DNA from: Streptomyces sp. TRM68416
Lineage (GTDB): Bacteria > Actinomycetota > Actinomycetes > Streptomycetales > Streptomycetaceae
Reading direction: 5' to 3'
Assembly (NCBI RefSeq): GCF_014596915.1
Contig: NZ_JACVWU010000003.1
Coordinates: forward strand, 248,001-312,000
Length of the DNA stretch: 64,000 nt
Made by a program: the position numbers and the translations under genes. Below are positions 33,131 through 42,066 of this stretch, one piece after another (position 1 is the stretch's first letter; every line of letters starts with the position of its first letter). The notes under the pieces are model-generated. The model was not told the DNA's origin, searched no databases, and saw only the letters and a program-made list of their open reading frames with translations.

Positions 33131-33200
33131 GTTACTCCGACGGGTTGGTGCGGGAGCGGGGCGGCGTGGGGGGCGCCCCGCTCGACTTGCGGTCCGCGCG

Positions 33201-34436
33201 TCACGCGGTGAGGCGCGGAGTCTTCCGGTCGTCCTTCTCGGCCCCCGGGGCCTCGTCCACCCCGGCGATGTCCTCGACGTGGAAGAGGCGGGCGATCGGC
33301 ACGTCGGTGGAGCTGTGCGCGACGATCGAGAAGGCGATGCACACGGCGATGAGCGTGAACGCCTCCTGCCCCTGCGGGATCCCCGCCTGGAGCACCAGCA
33401 GCCCGTACACCACGGAGGCGAAGCCCTTCGGGCCGAACCAGGCGGCGACCAGCTTCTCCTGCTTGGTGAACCGGGTGCCGATCAGCGACAGCAGCAGCGA
33501 GGCCGGCCGGATCAGCACGATCGCCAGGACCACCGCGACATACCCGCCCAAGGACAGGTCACCGAAGAGCGACGGGGTCAGCAGCGCGCCGAACACCAGC
33601 AGGGCCGCGAACTTCGACAGCTCCGCCAGCGACTCGCCGAGCGGCTCGAAGGACTCCTTCGCCTCCAGCGAGCGGGCCGTGATCACCGCGCCCGCGGAGA
33701 ACGCGGCGAGGTAGGGGTTGGCGTGCGTGAGGTGGCACAGCGCGTACAGGATCACGCCGATCGCCAGCGGCAGCAGCGGCTGCAGTTTGGGCTCGGCACC
33801 CAGCAGCCGGAACCGGACCAGCTCGATCACCACGAACGGGATGACGACGCCGAAGACCAGTCCGAGGAACAGCTCCAGCGCGATCGTCCCGAAGCCTGCC
33901 TCGACATGGCCGGCGGTCGGGCCAGCCATGGCGATGAAGATGAGCACGACCGGCAGGGCCAGCCCGTCATTGATGCCGCTCTCCACGTTCAGCAACTGGC
34001 GCAGCTTCGCCGGGACCTCCTTGCGGCCGACGATCGCGGAGGCGAACACCGGGTCGGTGGGCGCGAGAACCGCGCCGACCAGGAAGGAGGTCGTCCAGTC
34101 CAGGCCCACCAGGAAGTGTGTGATCAACGCCATGCCGATGAAGGCGAGCGGCATGCCGAGCCCGAGGGCGCGCGCCGGGTTCTTCCAGTTCTCCCGCAAC
34201 TTGGGGAAGGAGACGTGCATGCCGTCGGTGAACAGCACCGCGAAGAGCGCCAGGTCCGCCGTGACCGAGACCATCTGGCTGTCCGGCGTGATGTGGATCC
34301 ACCCCAGGAACCCGTCACTGACCAGGGCGCCGCCGACCAGGAAGAGGAACGACGTCGACAGCACGGTCCGGGCCGCGAGACCCGACAGCAGCACCGCGAC
34401 CAGCAGGGCCGCGCCGAACACCAAGATGAGCACCAT
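33201..34436 (-). CDS. Cation/proton antiporter (CPA family)
   Basis: This 411-residue membrane protein has about 12 segments and CPA1/NhaP features: LAPTDPVFASAIVG, the NVESGINDGLALPVVL helix with its acidic pair, and AAWFGPKGFASVVYGLLVLQ near the C-terminus. It exchanges monovalent cations for protons across the cytoplasmic membrane. The ATG at 34436 is chosen: it starts the first hydrophobic helix and follows a run of G. The 30 C-terminal residues after RLFHVEDI are soluble and charged. It heads the operon with the ArsB/NhaD permease and the channel-like protein. Confidence 0.9.
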   Translation of the reverse strand: MVLILVFGAALLVAVLLSGLAARTVLSTSFLFLVGGALVSDGFLGWIHITPDSQMVSVTADLALFAVLFTDGMHVSFPKLRENWKNPARALGLGMPLAFIGMALITHFLVGLDWTTSFLVGAVLAPTDPVFASAIVGRKEVPAKLRQLLNVESGINDGLALPVVLIFIAMAGPTAGHVEAGFGTIALELFLGLVFGVVIPFVVIELVRFRLLGAEPKLQPLLPLAIGVILYALCHLTHANPYLAAFSAGAVITARSLEAKESFEPLGESLAELSKFAALLVFGALLTPSLFGDLSLGGYVAVVLAIVLIRPASLLLSLIGTRFTKQEKLVAAWFGPKGFASVVYGLLVLQAGIPQGQEAFTLIAVCIAFSIVAHSSTDVPIARLFHVEDIAGVDEAPGAEKDDRKTPRLTA

Positions 34437-34648
34437 GAACGGGACCCCCCGACTCCACGACTGAAGTGACTTCTTCCGAAGCCGCCGACCAGGCTTCCCG
34501 GCACACCGCGGGGAACCATACCTGCTCCTGACGCGACATTGACAGCGTGTCCATGTACAGCCCAACGGGTGGCTCCTTGCCGGGTCCCGGCAACCACGAC
34601 GTGCGGGCATGCGCTAAAAAGGCGTCAAGACCGAAGTAGGGGGCCGAC

Positions 34649-35719
34649 ATGGCGGGGCGGGACATGAGCAAGGGCTACGAGGAGTACGTCGACGGGTACG
34701 CGGGAATCCTCGCGGACACCTCGGCGACCGGCCGCAGGCTGACCCGCGAGGAACTCGACTCGCGCAGGCTGTTGGGCGAGCGGGCCGCCGAGGACGGCCT
34801 CGGACTGCGGGTCCTCGTCGCCGCGTACATGGCCGAGACCCGGGCGAACTGGCCCAAGCACAACGGCACCTCGGCCGACGCCGTCCTGGCGGCCGCCTCC
34901 CAGGCCCTGGACGCCTTCGCCGAGGGCTACGAACGGGCCCAGCGACACGCCGTACGCCAGGAGGAGGCCGCCCGCCGGGAGTTCATCGACGACCTGCTCT
35001 ACGGCCGCAGCGACCTCGGCCTGCTCGCCCAGCGCGCCGAGCGGTACGGGCTGCGGCTGTCGTACGAGCACGCCGTCGCCGTGGCCCGCGGCAGAGCCGT
35101 CTACGACGAGGGCGACCCCGTGCCCCGGGAGGTGGAGCGCGCGCTGATCGGCCGGTTCGGCGACCGCAGCATCCTGCTCACCACCAAGGACGGCCGGATG
35201 GTCTGCATCGCCCCCGGCAACCAGGACGAGGTGCTCGTCCACTTCGCCAAGCAGGCCCACGCCGCCACCGACGGGGGACAGGTGGCCATCGGCCGCCCCC
35301 AGCCCGGCGCCGCCGGCGTCGTCCAGTCCTACGAGGAGGCCCTCAACGCCCTCGACCTGGCCGACCGGCTGGAACTCGACGACCCGGTGCTGCGCGCCTC
35401 CGAACTCCTCGTCTACCCCGTCCTCACCCGCGACCGGCAGGCCATGGCCGACCTGGTGATCAGCGCTCTGGGCCCGCTGCGGGACGCCCGGGGCGGCGCC
35501 GAGCCGCTGCTCGACACCCTCACCGCGTACTTCGACTCCGGCTGCGTGGCCGCGGAGGCCGCCCGACGGCTGTCGCTCAGCGTGCGCGCGCTGACCTACC
35601 GGCTGGACCGCATCCACAAGCTGACCGGGGCGAACCCGGCCGACCCGGTGCACCGCTACACCCTGCAGACCGCGGTCATCGGGGCACGGCTGCTGGACTG
35701 GCCCGCCAACACCTTCTGA
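34649..35719 (+). CDS. PucR/CdaR-type transcriptional regulator
   Basis: This 356-residue regulator has a helical N-terminal sensor part, a central GGDEF-like domain of the CdaR type (about 150-260, YEHAVAVARGRAVY to AIGRPQPGAAGVVQSYEEA), and a C-terminal HTH_30 DNA-binding domain (FDSGCVAAEAARRLSLSVRALTYRLDRI). Such proteins are activators responding to metabolites. It diverges from the antiporter operon and precedes the TrkH/TrkA pair, so it may control either. The ATG at 34649 is preceded by gtagggggcc. Confidence 0.88.
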   Translation: MAGRDMSKGYEEYVDGYAGILADTSATGRRLTREELDSRRLLGERAAEDGLGLRVLVAAYMAETRANWPKHNGTSADAVLAAASQALDAFAEGYERAQRHAVRQEEAARREFIDDLLYGRSDLGLLAQRAERYGLRLSYEHAVAVARGRAVYDEGDPVPREVERALIGRFGDRSILLTTKDGRMVCIAPGNQDEVLVHFAKQAHAATDGGQVAIGRPQPGAAGVVQSYEEALNALDLADRLELDDPVLRASELLVYPVLTRDRQAMADLVISALGPLRDARGGAEPLLDTLTAYFDSGCVAAEAARRLSLSVRALTYRLDRIHKLTGANPADPVHRYTLQTAVIGARLLDWPANTF

Positions 35720-35765
35720 GTGTCTCCCCGGTGGCGTCACGGGTTAGGGTGACGGCCGCCCGGTA

Positions 35766-35815
35766 CCTTGACGGAATCCGAGCAGGCCGCACGGCCGACC
35801 TTGACGGAATCCGAG
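35766..35815 (+). repeat. Direct repeat upstream of trkH, possible operator or promoter duplication
   Basis: ccttgacggaatccgag occurs at 35766-35782 and again at 35799-35815, spaced 33 bp (three helical turns). Each copy holds TTGACG, a good -35 match. It lies between the PucR stop and the chosen trkH start. If translation starts at the TTG in the first copy, this region would be coding instead. Confidence 0.55.
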
Positions 35816-35833
35816 AGAGGGAAGAGACACCAG

Positions 35834-37222
35834 GTGGCAGGACGTCTGGCGCTGCCGCGCGCGTTGGCCCGGGCGCGCATGTCACTGTTCACCGCGCATC
35901 CCGCCCGGACGGTCGTCCTGGCCTTCGCCGCCGTGATCGCCCTCGGCACCGTGGTGCTCATGCTGCCGGTCTCGGCCGAGCACGGCAGCGCGGACGTGCT
36001 CACCGCGCTGTTCACCGCCACCTCGGCGGTGTGCGTCACGGGCCTGGTGGTCGTGGACACCGGCGGCTACTGGAGCGGCTTCGGCGAGCATGTGATCCTC
36101 GCGCTCATCCAGGTCGGCGGCTTCGGCATCATGACCATGGCCTCCCTGCTCGCCCTGCTCGTCTCCGGCAGGCTGCGCCTGCGGATGCAGCTCACCGCGG
36201 CCGCCGAGACCAAGAGCCTCGGCATCGGCGACGTACGCCGGGTGCTGCTCGGGGTCGCCGGGACCACCCTGATCGTGGAACTGGCGACCGCGGCGGTCCT
36301 CGCCCTGCGCCTGCGCTTCGGCTACGACCTCTCCCTCGGCGACGCCGTGTACCTCGGCTACTTCCACGCCGTGTCGGCCTTCAACAACGCCGGCTTCGGC
36401 CTGCACGCCGACAACCTCGTCGGCTATGTCGACGACCCGTGGATCATGCTGCCCGTCGCCCTGGCCGTGATCCTGGGCGGCCTGGGCTTTCCGGTCCTCC
36501 TCGAACTGCTCCGCCACCGGCAGCGGCAGCGCACCACCGGCCGCCGCAACTGGACCCTGCACACCAGGCTGACCCTGATCACCACCGCCGCCCTGCTCCT
36601 CGTCGGCACCGTGCTGACCTGCCTGCTGGAGTGGACCAACGACGACACGCTCGGCCTCCTCGACTGGCCCGAGAAGCTGCTCGCCGGCTTCTTCCACTCC
36701 GCGATGACCCGCACCGCGGGCTTCAACTCCGTCGACGTCGGCGCGATGCACGCCTCCACGCTGCTGATGACGTGCATGCTGATGTTCGTCGGCGGCGGCA
36801 GCGCGGGCACCGCCGGCGGCATCAAGGTCGGCACCTTCGCGGTACTGGCCGTCGCGATCATCGCCGAGGTGCGCGGCGAGCCCACCTCCGGGGTGCTCGG
36901 CCGCCGGCTCGCCCCGCACGTGCTGCGCCAGGCGCTCACCGTGGCGCTGCTCGGCGTAGGACTGGTGATGACCGCGACACTCGCGGTGCTGAGCACCACC
37001 ACGCTGCCCTTCGAGAGCGTCCTTTTCGAAGTGGTCTCCGCCTTCGGCACGGTCGGCCTGTCCACGGGCATCACGGCCGATCTGCCGGCCGCGTCCCAGC
37101 TGATCGTCATCGCGCTGATGTTCATCGGGCGACTCGGTCCGGTCACCCTGGTCTCGGCGCTGGCCCTGCGCGAGCGCACCCGCCGCTACGAACTGCCCGA
37201 GGAGCGACCCGTCATTGGCTAA
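35834..37222 (+). CDS. TrkH/KtrB-type potassium uptake membrane subunit
   Basis: This is the K+-translocating subunit, 462 residues from the GTG at 35834. The repeated M-P-M units are visible, with filter-like loops TSAVCVTGLVVVDTG, FHAVSAFNNAGFGLH, HSAMTRTAGFNSVD and FEVVSAFGTVGLSTG. The length suits the KtrB subgroup. The GTG follows gggaagag at good spacing. A TTG at 35768 would add 22 residues made from the duplicated DNA. The stop overlaps the TTG start of the NAD-binding partner at 37215, so the two subunits are co-translated. Confidence 0.92.
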   Translation: MAGRLALPRALARARMSLFTAHPARTVVLAFAAVIALGTVVLMLPVSAEHGSADVLTALFTATSAVCVTGLVVVDTGGYWSGFGEHVILALIQVGGFGIMTMASLLALLVSGRLRLRMQLTAAAETKSLGIGDVRRVLLGVAGTTLIVELATAAVLALRLRFGYDLSLGDAVYLGYFHAVSAFNNAGFGLHADNLVGYVDDPWIMLPVALAVILGGLGFPVLLELLRHRQRQRTTGRRNWTLHTRLTLITTAALLLVGTVLTCLLEWTNDDTLGLLDWPEKLLAGFFHSAMTRTAGFNSVDVGAMHASTLLMTCMLMFVGGGSAGTAGGIKVGTFAVLAVAIIAEVRGEPTSGVLGRRLAPHVLRQALTVALLGVGLVMTATLAVLSTTTLPFESVLFEVVSAFGTVGLSTGITADLPAASQLIVIALMFIGRLGPVTLVSALALRERTRRYELPEERPVIG

Positions 37223-37934
37223 CTACCTGCACAACCTGCGTCACCGCCGCCGCAAGCGGCCGGCCCACGAGCACCCCCGGCCGCGCGACCGGCGCGTCGC
37301 CGTCATCGGCCTCGGCCGGTTCGGCTCCTCGCTGGCCAACGAGCTGATGCGGCGCGGCTGGGACGTCCTCGGCATCGACACCGACGCCCGCCTGGTCCAG
37401 AAGTACAGCGACGGCCTGACCCACTCGGCGGTCGCCGACTGCACCGACCCCGAGGTGCTGCGCCAGCTCGGCATCCACGAGTTCCCCAGCGCCGTGGTCG
37501 GCATCGGCACCGACATCGAGGCCAGCATCCTCATCGCCTCCAACCTGCTGGACGCCGAGGTGCCCAACATCTGGGCGAAGGCCATCAGCCGCCAGCACGG
37601 CCAGATCCTGGAGCGGCTCGGCGTCACCCATGTCGTGCTGCCCGAGCACGAGATGGGCGAGCGCGTCGCCCACCTCGTCACCGGCCGGATGCTGGACTTC
37701 ATCGAGTTCGACGACGACTACGCCCTGGTCAAGACCGTCGCCCCGGACCTCGTCACCGGCCTTCCGCTCGGCCAGAGCCAGGTCCGCAGCAACTACGGCA
37801 TCACGGTCGTCGGCATCAAGCGCCCCGGCGAGGACTTCACGTACGCCACCGCCGAGACGATCGTGCGCGAGGGCGACGTCATCATCGTCACCGGAAAGAC
37901 GCGGGCGGTGGAGGCCTTCGCCGAACTGGGCTGA
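37215..37934 (+). CDS. TrkA/KtrA regulatory subunit
   Basis: This 239-residue cytoplasmic RCK protein gates the TrkH/KtrB channel in response to nucleotides. The N-terminal Rossmann domain has VAVIGLGRFGSSLANEL and the acidic GIDTDARLV, and a TrkA-C domain covers about 150-235 (GLPLGQSQVRSNYGITVVGIKR, VREGDVIIVTG). A basic leader (HNLRHRRRKRP) precedes the domain. The TTG start overlaps the end of the membrane subunit by 8 bp, with gaggag upstream. Confidence 0.93.
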   Translation: MANYLHNLRHRRRKRPAHEHPRPRDRRVAVIGLGRFGSSLANELMRRGWDVLGIDTDARLVQKYSDGLTHSAVADCTDPEVLRQLGIHEFPSAVVGIGTDIEASILIASNLLDAEVPNIWAKAISRQHGQILERLGVTHVVLPEHEMGERVAHLVTGRMLDFIEFDDDYALVKTVAPDLVTGLPLGQSQVRSNYGITVVGIKRPGEDFTYATAETIVREGDVIIVTGKTRAVEAFAELG

Positions 37935-37945
37935 CCCCACTCGCG

Positions 37946-38692
37946 TCAGCGGACCGTCCCGCTGGGGCTCGGCGTGGGGGAGGCGGTGTTCACGCCCAGG
38001 TCCGGGCGGGGCTTGAGCACGAGGACCGGGGAGCCGGGCTGCGGCGGGGGCGGGGTGAGCTGCTCGACGGGCATCTTCGGCGGGTTGGTCTGCTGGAAGT
38101 TGACCTGGTCCTGGTTGACCAGGCCGGTCTGCTCCAGCACTGTCATGTGGTCCAGGACGGTGTCGTTGGCGAGGTCGGCCAGCTGACGCACCAGGGAGTT
38201 CTGGGTGTTGGCCCGGATCTTGGCGATCACCGGGAAGATCTGGCCGTGGGTCACGCGCATGATGCTGACCGCGGTGGAGTCGAACTCCTTGCCGGTCTTG
38301 GAGTCGACGGTGGCCACGAACTGCTGCTGCTGCGGGCTCGCCTGGTTGGGCAGCGTGATGCCGAGTTCCGGTGCGATCTTCCGGCACATCTCGTCGAGGC
38401 CCGCGTGCCCGACGATCAGATGCTTGCCGGCTTCCTTCATGGCCTCCGTGGTGCCCCGCTCCAGCGACATCTCGCCCAGCGGGTACTCCCACAGGCCCGC
38501 CGCCCGCACCTTGACCACGAAGTCCCGGTCCGCCTCGGTCAGCGGCCCGTACGGGGTGTTGGCGATGATGCGGGCCTGGTCGGTCGAGGTCTTCTCCACC
38601 CCGAGCATCGCGGGGTAGGCGAGGGCGGAGAGGGTGAGCACCAGGGCGCCGCTGACGAAGACGGTTGCCGCCGTGCTGCGCGAGAAGCGCAT
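37946..38692 (-). CDS. Exported DUF4142 protein
   Basis: This 248-residue protein has an N-terminal signal or anchor (RSTAATVFVSGALVLTLSAL) followed by a DUF4142 helical domain (ADRDFVVKVRAAGLWEYPLG, HLIVGHAGLDEMCRKIA, VDSKTGKEFDSTAVSIM). The C-terminus is Pro/Thr-rich (PPPPQPGSPV) and probably unstructured. DUF4142 proteins are periplasmic or extracellular, ferritin-like four-helix bundles of unknown role, often stress-linked. The ATG at 38692 lies 6 bp after aggagg. It converges with trkA. Confidence 0.87.
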   Translation of the reverse strand: MRFSRSTAATVFVSGALVLTLSALAYPAMLGVEKTSTDQARIIANTPYGPLTEADRDFVVKVRAAGLWEYPLGEMSLERGTTEAMKEAGKHLIVGHAGLDEMCRKIAPELGITLPNQASPQQQQFVATVDSKTGKEFDSTAVSIMRVTHGQIFPVIAKIRANTQNSLVRQLADLANDTVLDHMTVLEQTGLVNQDQVNFQQTNPPKMPVEQLTPPPPQPGSPVLVLKPRPDLGVNTASPTPSPSGTVR

Positions 38693-38858
38693 CGGACCTC
38701 CTGAGGCGAACGGCTCGGACACTAGAAGGTACGTACGGGCGGCTCGGAACAATCACCGATGCGCGCAAAACTTCCCGCCCGCGAGGTGTGTCCTGTGTCA
38801 CGCCCGGCCGTTCACCACCTCCACCCCTCGACCTGCGCCGCACCTCTGCCGGGCCCGG

Positions 38859-40175
38859 TCACCAGCCCGTCAGCAGCAGGTGGTTGACCAGCAGGGCCAG
38901 ACCGGCCTGCGCGGCCAGCCAACCCCGTGCCCCCGTCAGAAAAGCACACGCCGGCACGAGCCACAGGGCGAACGGCAGCCAGATGCGTTCCGTCTCCGCC
39001 TTGCTCATCCCGGAGAGGTCCGCGACGAGCAGGGCGGCCAGCGCGGCGCACACGAGGATGCCCAGGCGGACGTCCGTTCCGCTCTCCCGGCGGATCAGGG
39101 CCGTCCCGGTGCGGCGCAGGCCCGCCGCTGTGGCGAGGCCGACGATGAACACCGTGCACGCGAAGTTGGCCCACACCCAGTAGCCGTACGGGCGGACGCC
39201 GCCCGCGCCCTGGTAGTAGCGGGTGACCAGCAGCCGGTACGCCTCCCACCAGTCGAAGCCGAGGGACGTGAACACGACCGGCACGACCAGGAAGCCGGCC
39301 AGGACGAACGGGAGGGGGCGCAGCCGCTCGGAGCCCAGGAGCAGCACCGCCGCAGCGATCACCGCGAACAGCGTCAGGCCGTAGGAGAGGTACATCGTCA
39401 GGCCGAACAGCAGGCCCGAGGCCAGACCCGTCCACGCCGGGCGGCGGCCCGTCACGGCGAGGGCCAGGAAGGCGATCGCCCACGCGGTGACCGCCGCGAA
39501 GTAGCCGTCGGCGGAGGTGCCCACCCACACCGCCCCGGGGACGAGCACGAGGAAGGGCGCGGCACGGCGGGCCAGCCGCTCGTCGGCGAGGAGGCGTACG
39601 GTGATCAGGGCGGCCACCGCCGCGGTCGTACCCGCCGTGATGACGAAGGCGCCCGCCCAGCCGCCGCCCCCCAGCCCGATCCGGTCCAGCAGGACGAAGG
39701 TGACCGTCGCCCCCGGCGGGTGCCCGGCGACATGCGCGGGCCAGTTGTCCGGGGCGTCGATCAGGATGTGCCGGGTGAAGTCCCGCAGGGCCGCCGGGAT
39801 GTCGTCGAAGCGGTCGATGACCCTGAGATATTCGTTCTTGGTCGTGAGCTGCTCGGCGATGCCCCGGTACCAGCCGTCGACCAGGGCCAGGGACCACGTC
39901 CAGGCCAGGCCCGCCGCCCACACGGTCCACAGCAGGGTGCGCCAGCGCAGGCGGGCGGCCAGCGAGGGGCCGTAGGCGACGACGGCGACCGCGACCGCCA
40001 GCGCGGCCGGCGTGCCCGGGCCGACGTGCGGCTCCCAGGTGGCGAGGAGCGGTGGCCAGCGGACGCGCAGGCTGCCGTCCCGGTTCTGGATCGCCGTGCC
40101 CACCACGACGGCGGTCACCACGAGGACGGCCGCCGCTGCGGCTGCGTACAGGTCACGGAGAAGGTCGCGGTTCAC
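38859..40175 (-). CDS. Polytopic membrane protein, possible lipid-linked glycosyltransferase
   Basis: This 438-residue protein is unrecognised at family level. At least ten hydrophobic segments are visible, with a large loop between the first helices and LIDAPDNWPAHVAGHPPGATVTF. This loop-then-helix pattern and the RYYQGAGG segment recall GT-C membrane glycosyltransferases, but no DXD or EXD site is certain. The GTG start at 40175 has a poor ribosome site. It diverges from the molybdopterin oxidoreductase gene. Confidence 0.7.
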   Translation of the reverse strand: MNRDLLRDLYAAAAAAVLVVTAVVVGTAIQNRDGSLRVRWPPLLATWEPHVGPGTPAALAVAVAVVAYGPSLAARLRWRTLLWTVWAAGLAWTWSLALVDGWYRGIAEQLTTKNEYLRVIDRFDDIPAALRDFTRHILIDAPDNWPAHVAGHPPGATVTFVLLDRIGLGGGGWAGAFVITAGTTAAVAALITVRLLADERLARRAAPFLVLVPGAVWVGTSADGYFAAVTAWAIAFLALAVTGRRPAWTGLASGLLFGLTMYLSYGLTLFAVIAAAVLLLGSERLRPLPFVLAGFLVVPVVFTSLGFDWWEAYRLLVTRYYQGAGGVRPYGYWVWANFACTVFIVGLATAAGLRRTGTALIRRESGTDVRLGILVCAALAALLVADLSGMSKAETERIWLPFALWLVPACAFLTGARGWLAAQAGLALLVNHLLLTGW

Positions 40176-40288
40176 GCCGAAACCGTAGGGCGCCCGCTCT
40201 GGCCCGGACGGCTGACAGGCGGCGACGTCAGAGATTCGTCATGGTTCGTGAAGCCGTCCGAGGCGTCCTTCCGGCCTACCGTCGACCC

Positions 40289-41599
40289 ATGAGACCGACC
40301 CCGTTCGCGCCCGGCTTCTGGCGCAGCCCGCTGCGCGGCCCCTGGTTCACCTCCGTGCTCGGCGTGGTGCTGCTCGGTGGGATCACCGTGCTGTTCGTGA
40401 CGGGCCTGCTGTCGTACGCGGCCTACAACCCGAACCTGTCGCCGGTGAACGACAAGACCCCGGACAAGGGCGTCCTCGGCTTCTACCTCTTCGCCTGGCC
40501 CACCGATCCGCACTGGCTGTACCGGCTCAACCAGGGCGTCCACGTCACCCTCGGAATCACGCTCATCCCCGTCCTGCTGGCCAAGCTGTGGTCGGTCGTG
40601 CCGCGGCTGTTCACCCTGCCGCCGGCCCGCTCGCTCGCCCACGCGGCGGAGCGGATCTCGCTGCTGCTCCTGGTCGGCGGCGCGCTGTTCGAGTTCGTGA
40701 CGGGCGTGCTGAACGTCCAGCTGGACTACGTCTTCCCCGGCTCCTTCTACCCGCTGCACTTCTACGGGGCGTGGGTGTTCTTCGCCGCGTTCGTCGCGCA
40801 CGCCGTGCTGAAGACGCCCGCGGCGCTGCGCAATCTCAGGCGGCTGAGGGAGGAGAAGAACGACCTCGTCGACAACGGCCGCGTCGAGGACGACCGCGTC
40901 GAGGACGACCGCGTCGAGGACGACCGCGTCGAGGACGACCACGTCGAGAACGACCTCGTCGCCCCGGAGCCGGCCGAGCCGACCGTGTCCCGGCGCGGCG
41001 CGCTCGGGCTGGTCGGCGGCGGCTCGCTGCTGCTGTTCGCCACCACCGTCGGCCAGAACTTCGACGGGCCGCTGCGCCGCACCGCGCTCCTCGCCCCGCA
41101 CGGCGGCGCCGAACCGGGCAGCGGGCCCGGCGCCTTCCAGATCAACAAGACGGCCGAGCGGGCCGGGATCGACGCGGCCGAGACCGCCGACGACACCTGG
41201 CGGCTCACCGTGGTCGGCCGCTCCGGCACCGTGCGGCTCAGCCGCGCCGACCTGCTCCGACTGCCCCTGCACAGCGCCGCGTTGCCCATCGCCTGCGTCG
41301 AGGGCTGGTCGACCTCCGACCAGTGGTGGCGCGGGGTGCGGCTGCGGGACCTCGCCGCGCTCGTGGGCTACGACGATCCGCCGGACGTCCTCGTGGAGTC
41401 GCTGCAACGGCGTGGCGCCTTCCGCCGGGCCGCGCTGCGGGCCAACCAGGTCGCCGACGAACGCTCCCTGCTCGCTCTGTTCGTCAACGGCGAGGACCTG
41501 ACCCCCGACCACGGCCACCCGGCCCGGGTCATCGTGCCCGCGGCGCCCGGTGTGCTCAACACCAAGTGGGTGGCCCGCATGACGTTCGGAGACCTGTGA
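40289..41599 (+). CDS. Fusion of cytochrome b561-like membrane domain and molybdopterin oxidoreductase
   Basis: This 436-residue protein has an N-terminal half with four or five transmembrane helices, including histidines in NQGVHVTLG and PLHFYGAW that could bind haem. A charged linker follows, made of VEDDR repeats. The C-terminal half is a sulfite-oxidase-fold molybdopterin domain, with the Mo-ligand cysteine in PIACVEGWST (Cys336). A second hydrophobic stretch (ALGLVGGGSLLLFATTVG) after the linker resembles a Tat-type helix preceded by SRR. It probably moves electrons across the membrane, like the YedYZ pair in one polypeptide. The ATG at 40289 is chosen by content; the ribosome site is weak. 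It overlaps the next membrane gene by 1 bp. Confidence 0.85.
   Translation: MRPTPFAPGFWRSPLRGPWFTSVLGVVLLGGITVLFVTGLLSYAAYNPNLSPVNDKTPDKGVLGFYLFAWPTDPHWLYRLNQGVHVTLGITLIPVLLAKLWSVVPRLFTLPPARSLAHAAERISLLLLVGGALFEFVTGVLNVQLDYVFPGSFYPLHFYGAWVFFAAFVAHAVLKTPAALRNLRRLREEKNDLVDNGRVEDDRVEDDRVEDDRVEDDHVENDLVAPEPAEPTVSRRGALGLVGGGSLLLFATTVGQNFDGPLRRTALLAPHGGAEPGSGPGAFQINKTAERAGIDAAETADDTWRLTVVGRSGTVRLSRADLLRLPLHSAALPIACVEGWSTSDQWWRGVRLRDLAALVGYDDPPDVLVESLQRRGAFRRAALRANQVADERSLLALFVNGEDLTPDHGHPARVIVPAAPGVLNTKWVARMTFGDL
40880..40954 (+). repeat. 15-bp in-frame repeats in the linker of the molybdopterin fusion
   Basis: Four exact units of cgcgtcgaggacgac and a fifth diverged unit encode RVEDD blocks. They lengthen the cytoplasmic linker between the membrane and catalytic parts. 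Confidence 0.93.
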
Positions 41600-42066
41600 T
41601 GCGCCGCCCCCGCCTCGTCGTCGGCAGCCCGCTGCAACTCCTGCTGCTCGCCTGCTCGTTCGCGCTCGCCGGATACGCGGGAGTGCGACTGCTGGACGGG
41701 GACTGGTTCGGGATCGCGATGTGGTTCGTGGGCGCGGCGGTCGTCCACGACCTGGTACTGCTGCCGCTGTACGCGGCCGCGGACCGCTTCCTCGTACGGC
41801 CCGCGGCCCGGCGCCGGGAGTGGGTGATGTACGTGCGGGTGCCCGCCGCGCTCTCCGCGCTGCTCCTGCTGGTGTGGTTCCCGCTGATCAGTGGGCGGGT
41901 GGCGGACCGCTACGCCTCGTCCACCGGCCTGTCCGCGGACGGCTTCCTGCCGCGCTGGCTGCTGCTGTCGGCCCTGCTGTTCGGGGGCTCGGCGGTGCTG
42001 TTCGTGCTGCGGCTGCGGCCGCGGCTGCGCAGGGCGGCGAAGGAGCGGCCGCCCACCGTCCACTGA
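41599..42066 (+). CDS. Small four-helix membrane protein
   Basis: This 155-residue hydrophobic protein has four predicted helices (LLLLACSFALAGYAGV, WFVGAAVVHDLVLLPLYA, VPAALSALLLLVWFPL, WLLLSALLFGGSAVLFVL) and basic inner loops. The family is not recognised. The ATG overlaps the stop of the molybdopterin fusion (TGATG), so it may be a small partner subunit. The last 157 bp overlap, in antisense, the 3' end of the convergent methyltransferase. Confidence 0.75.
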   Translation: MRRPRLVVGSPLQLLLLACSFALAGYAGVRLLDGDWFGIAMWFVGAAVVHDLVLLPLYAAADRFLVRPAARRREWVMYVRVPAALSALLLLVWFPLISGRVADRYASSTGLSADGFLPRWLLLSALLFGGSAVLFVLRLRPRLRRAAKERPPTVH

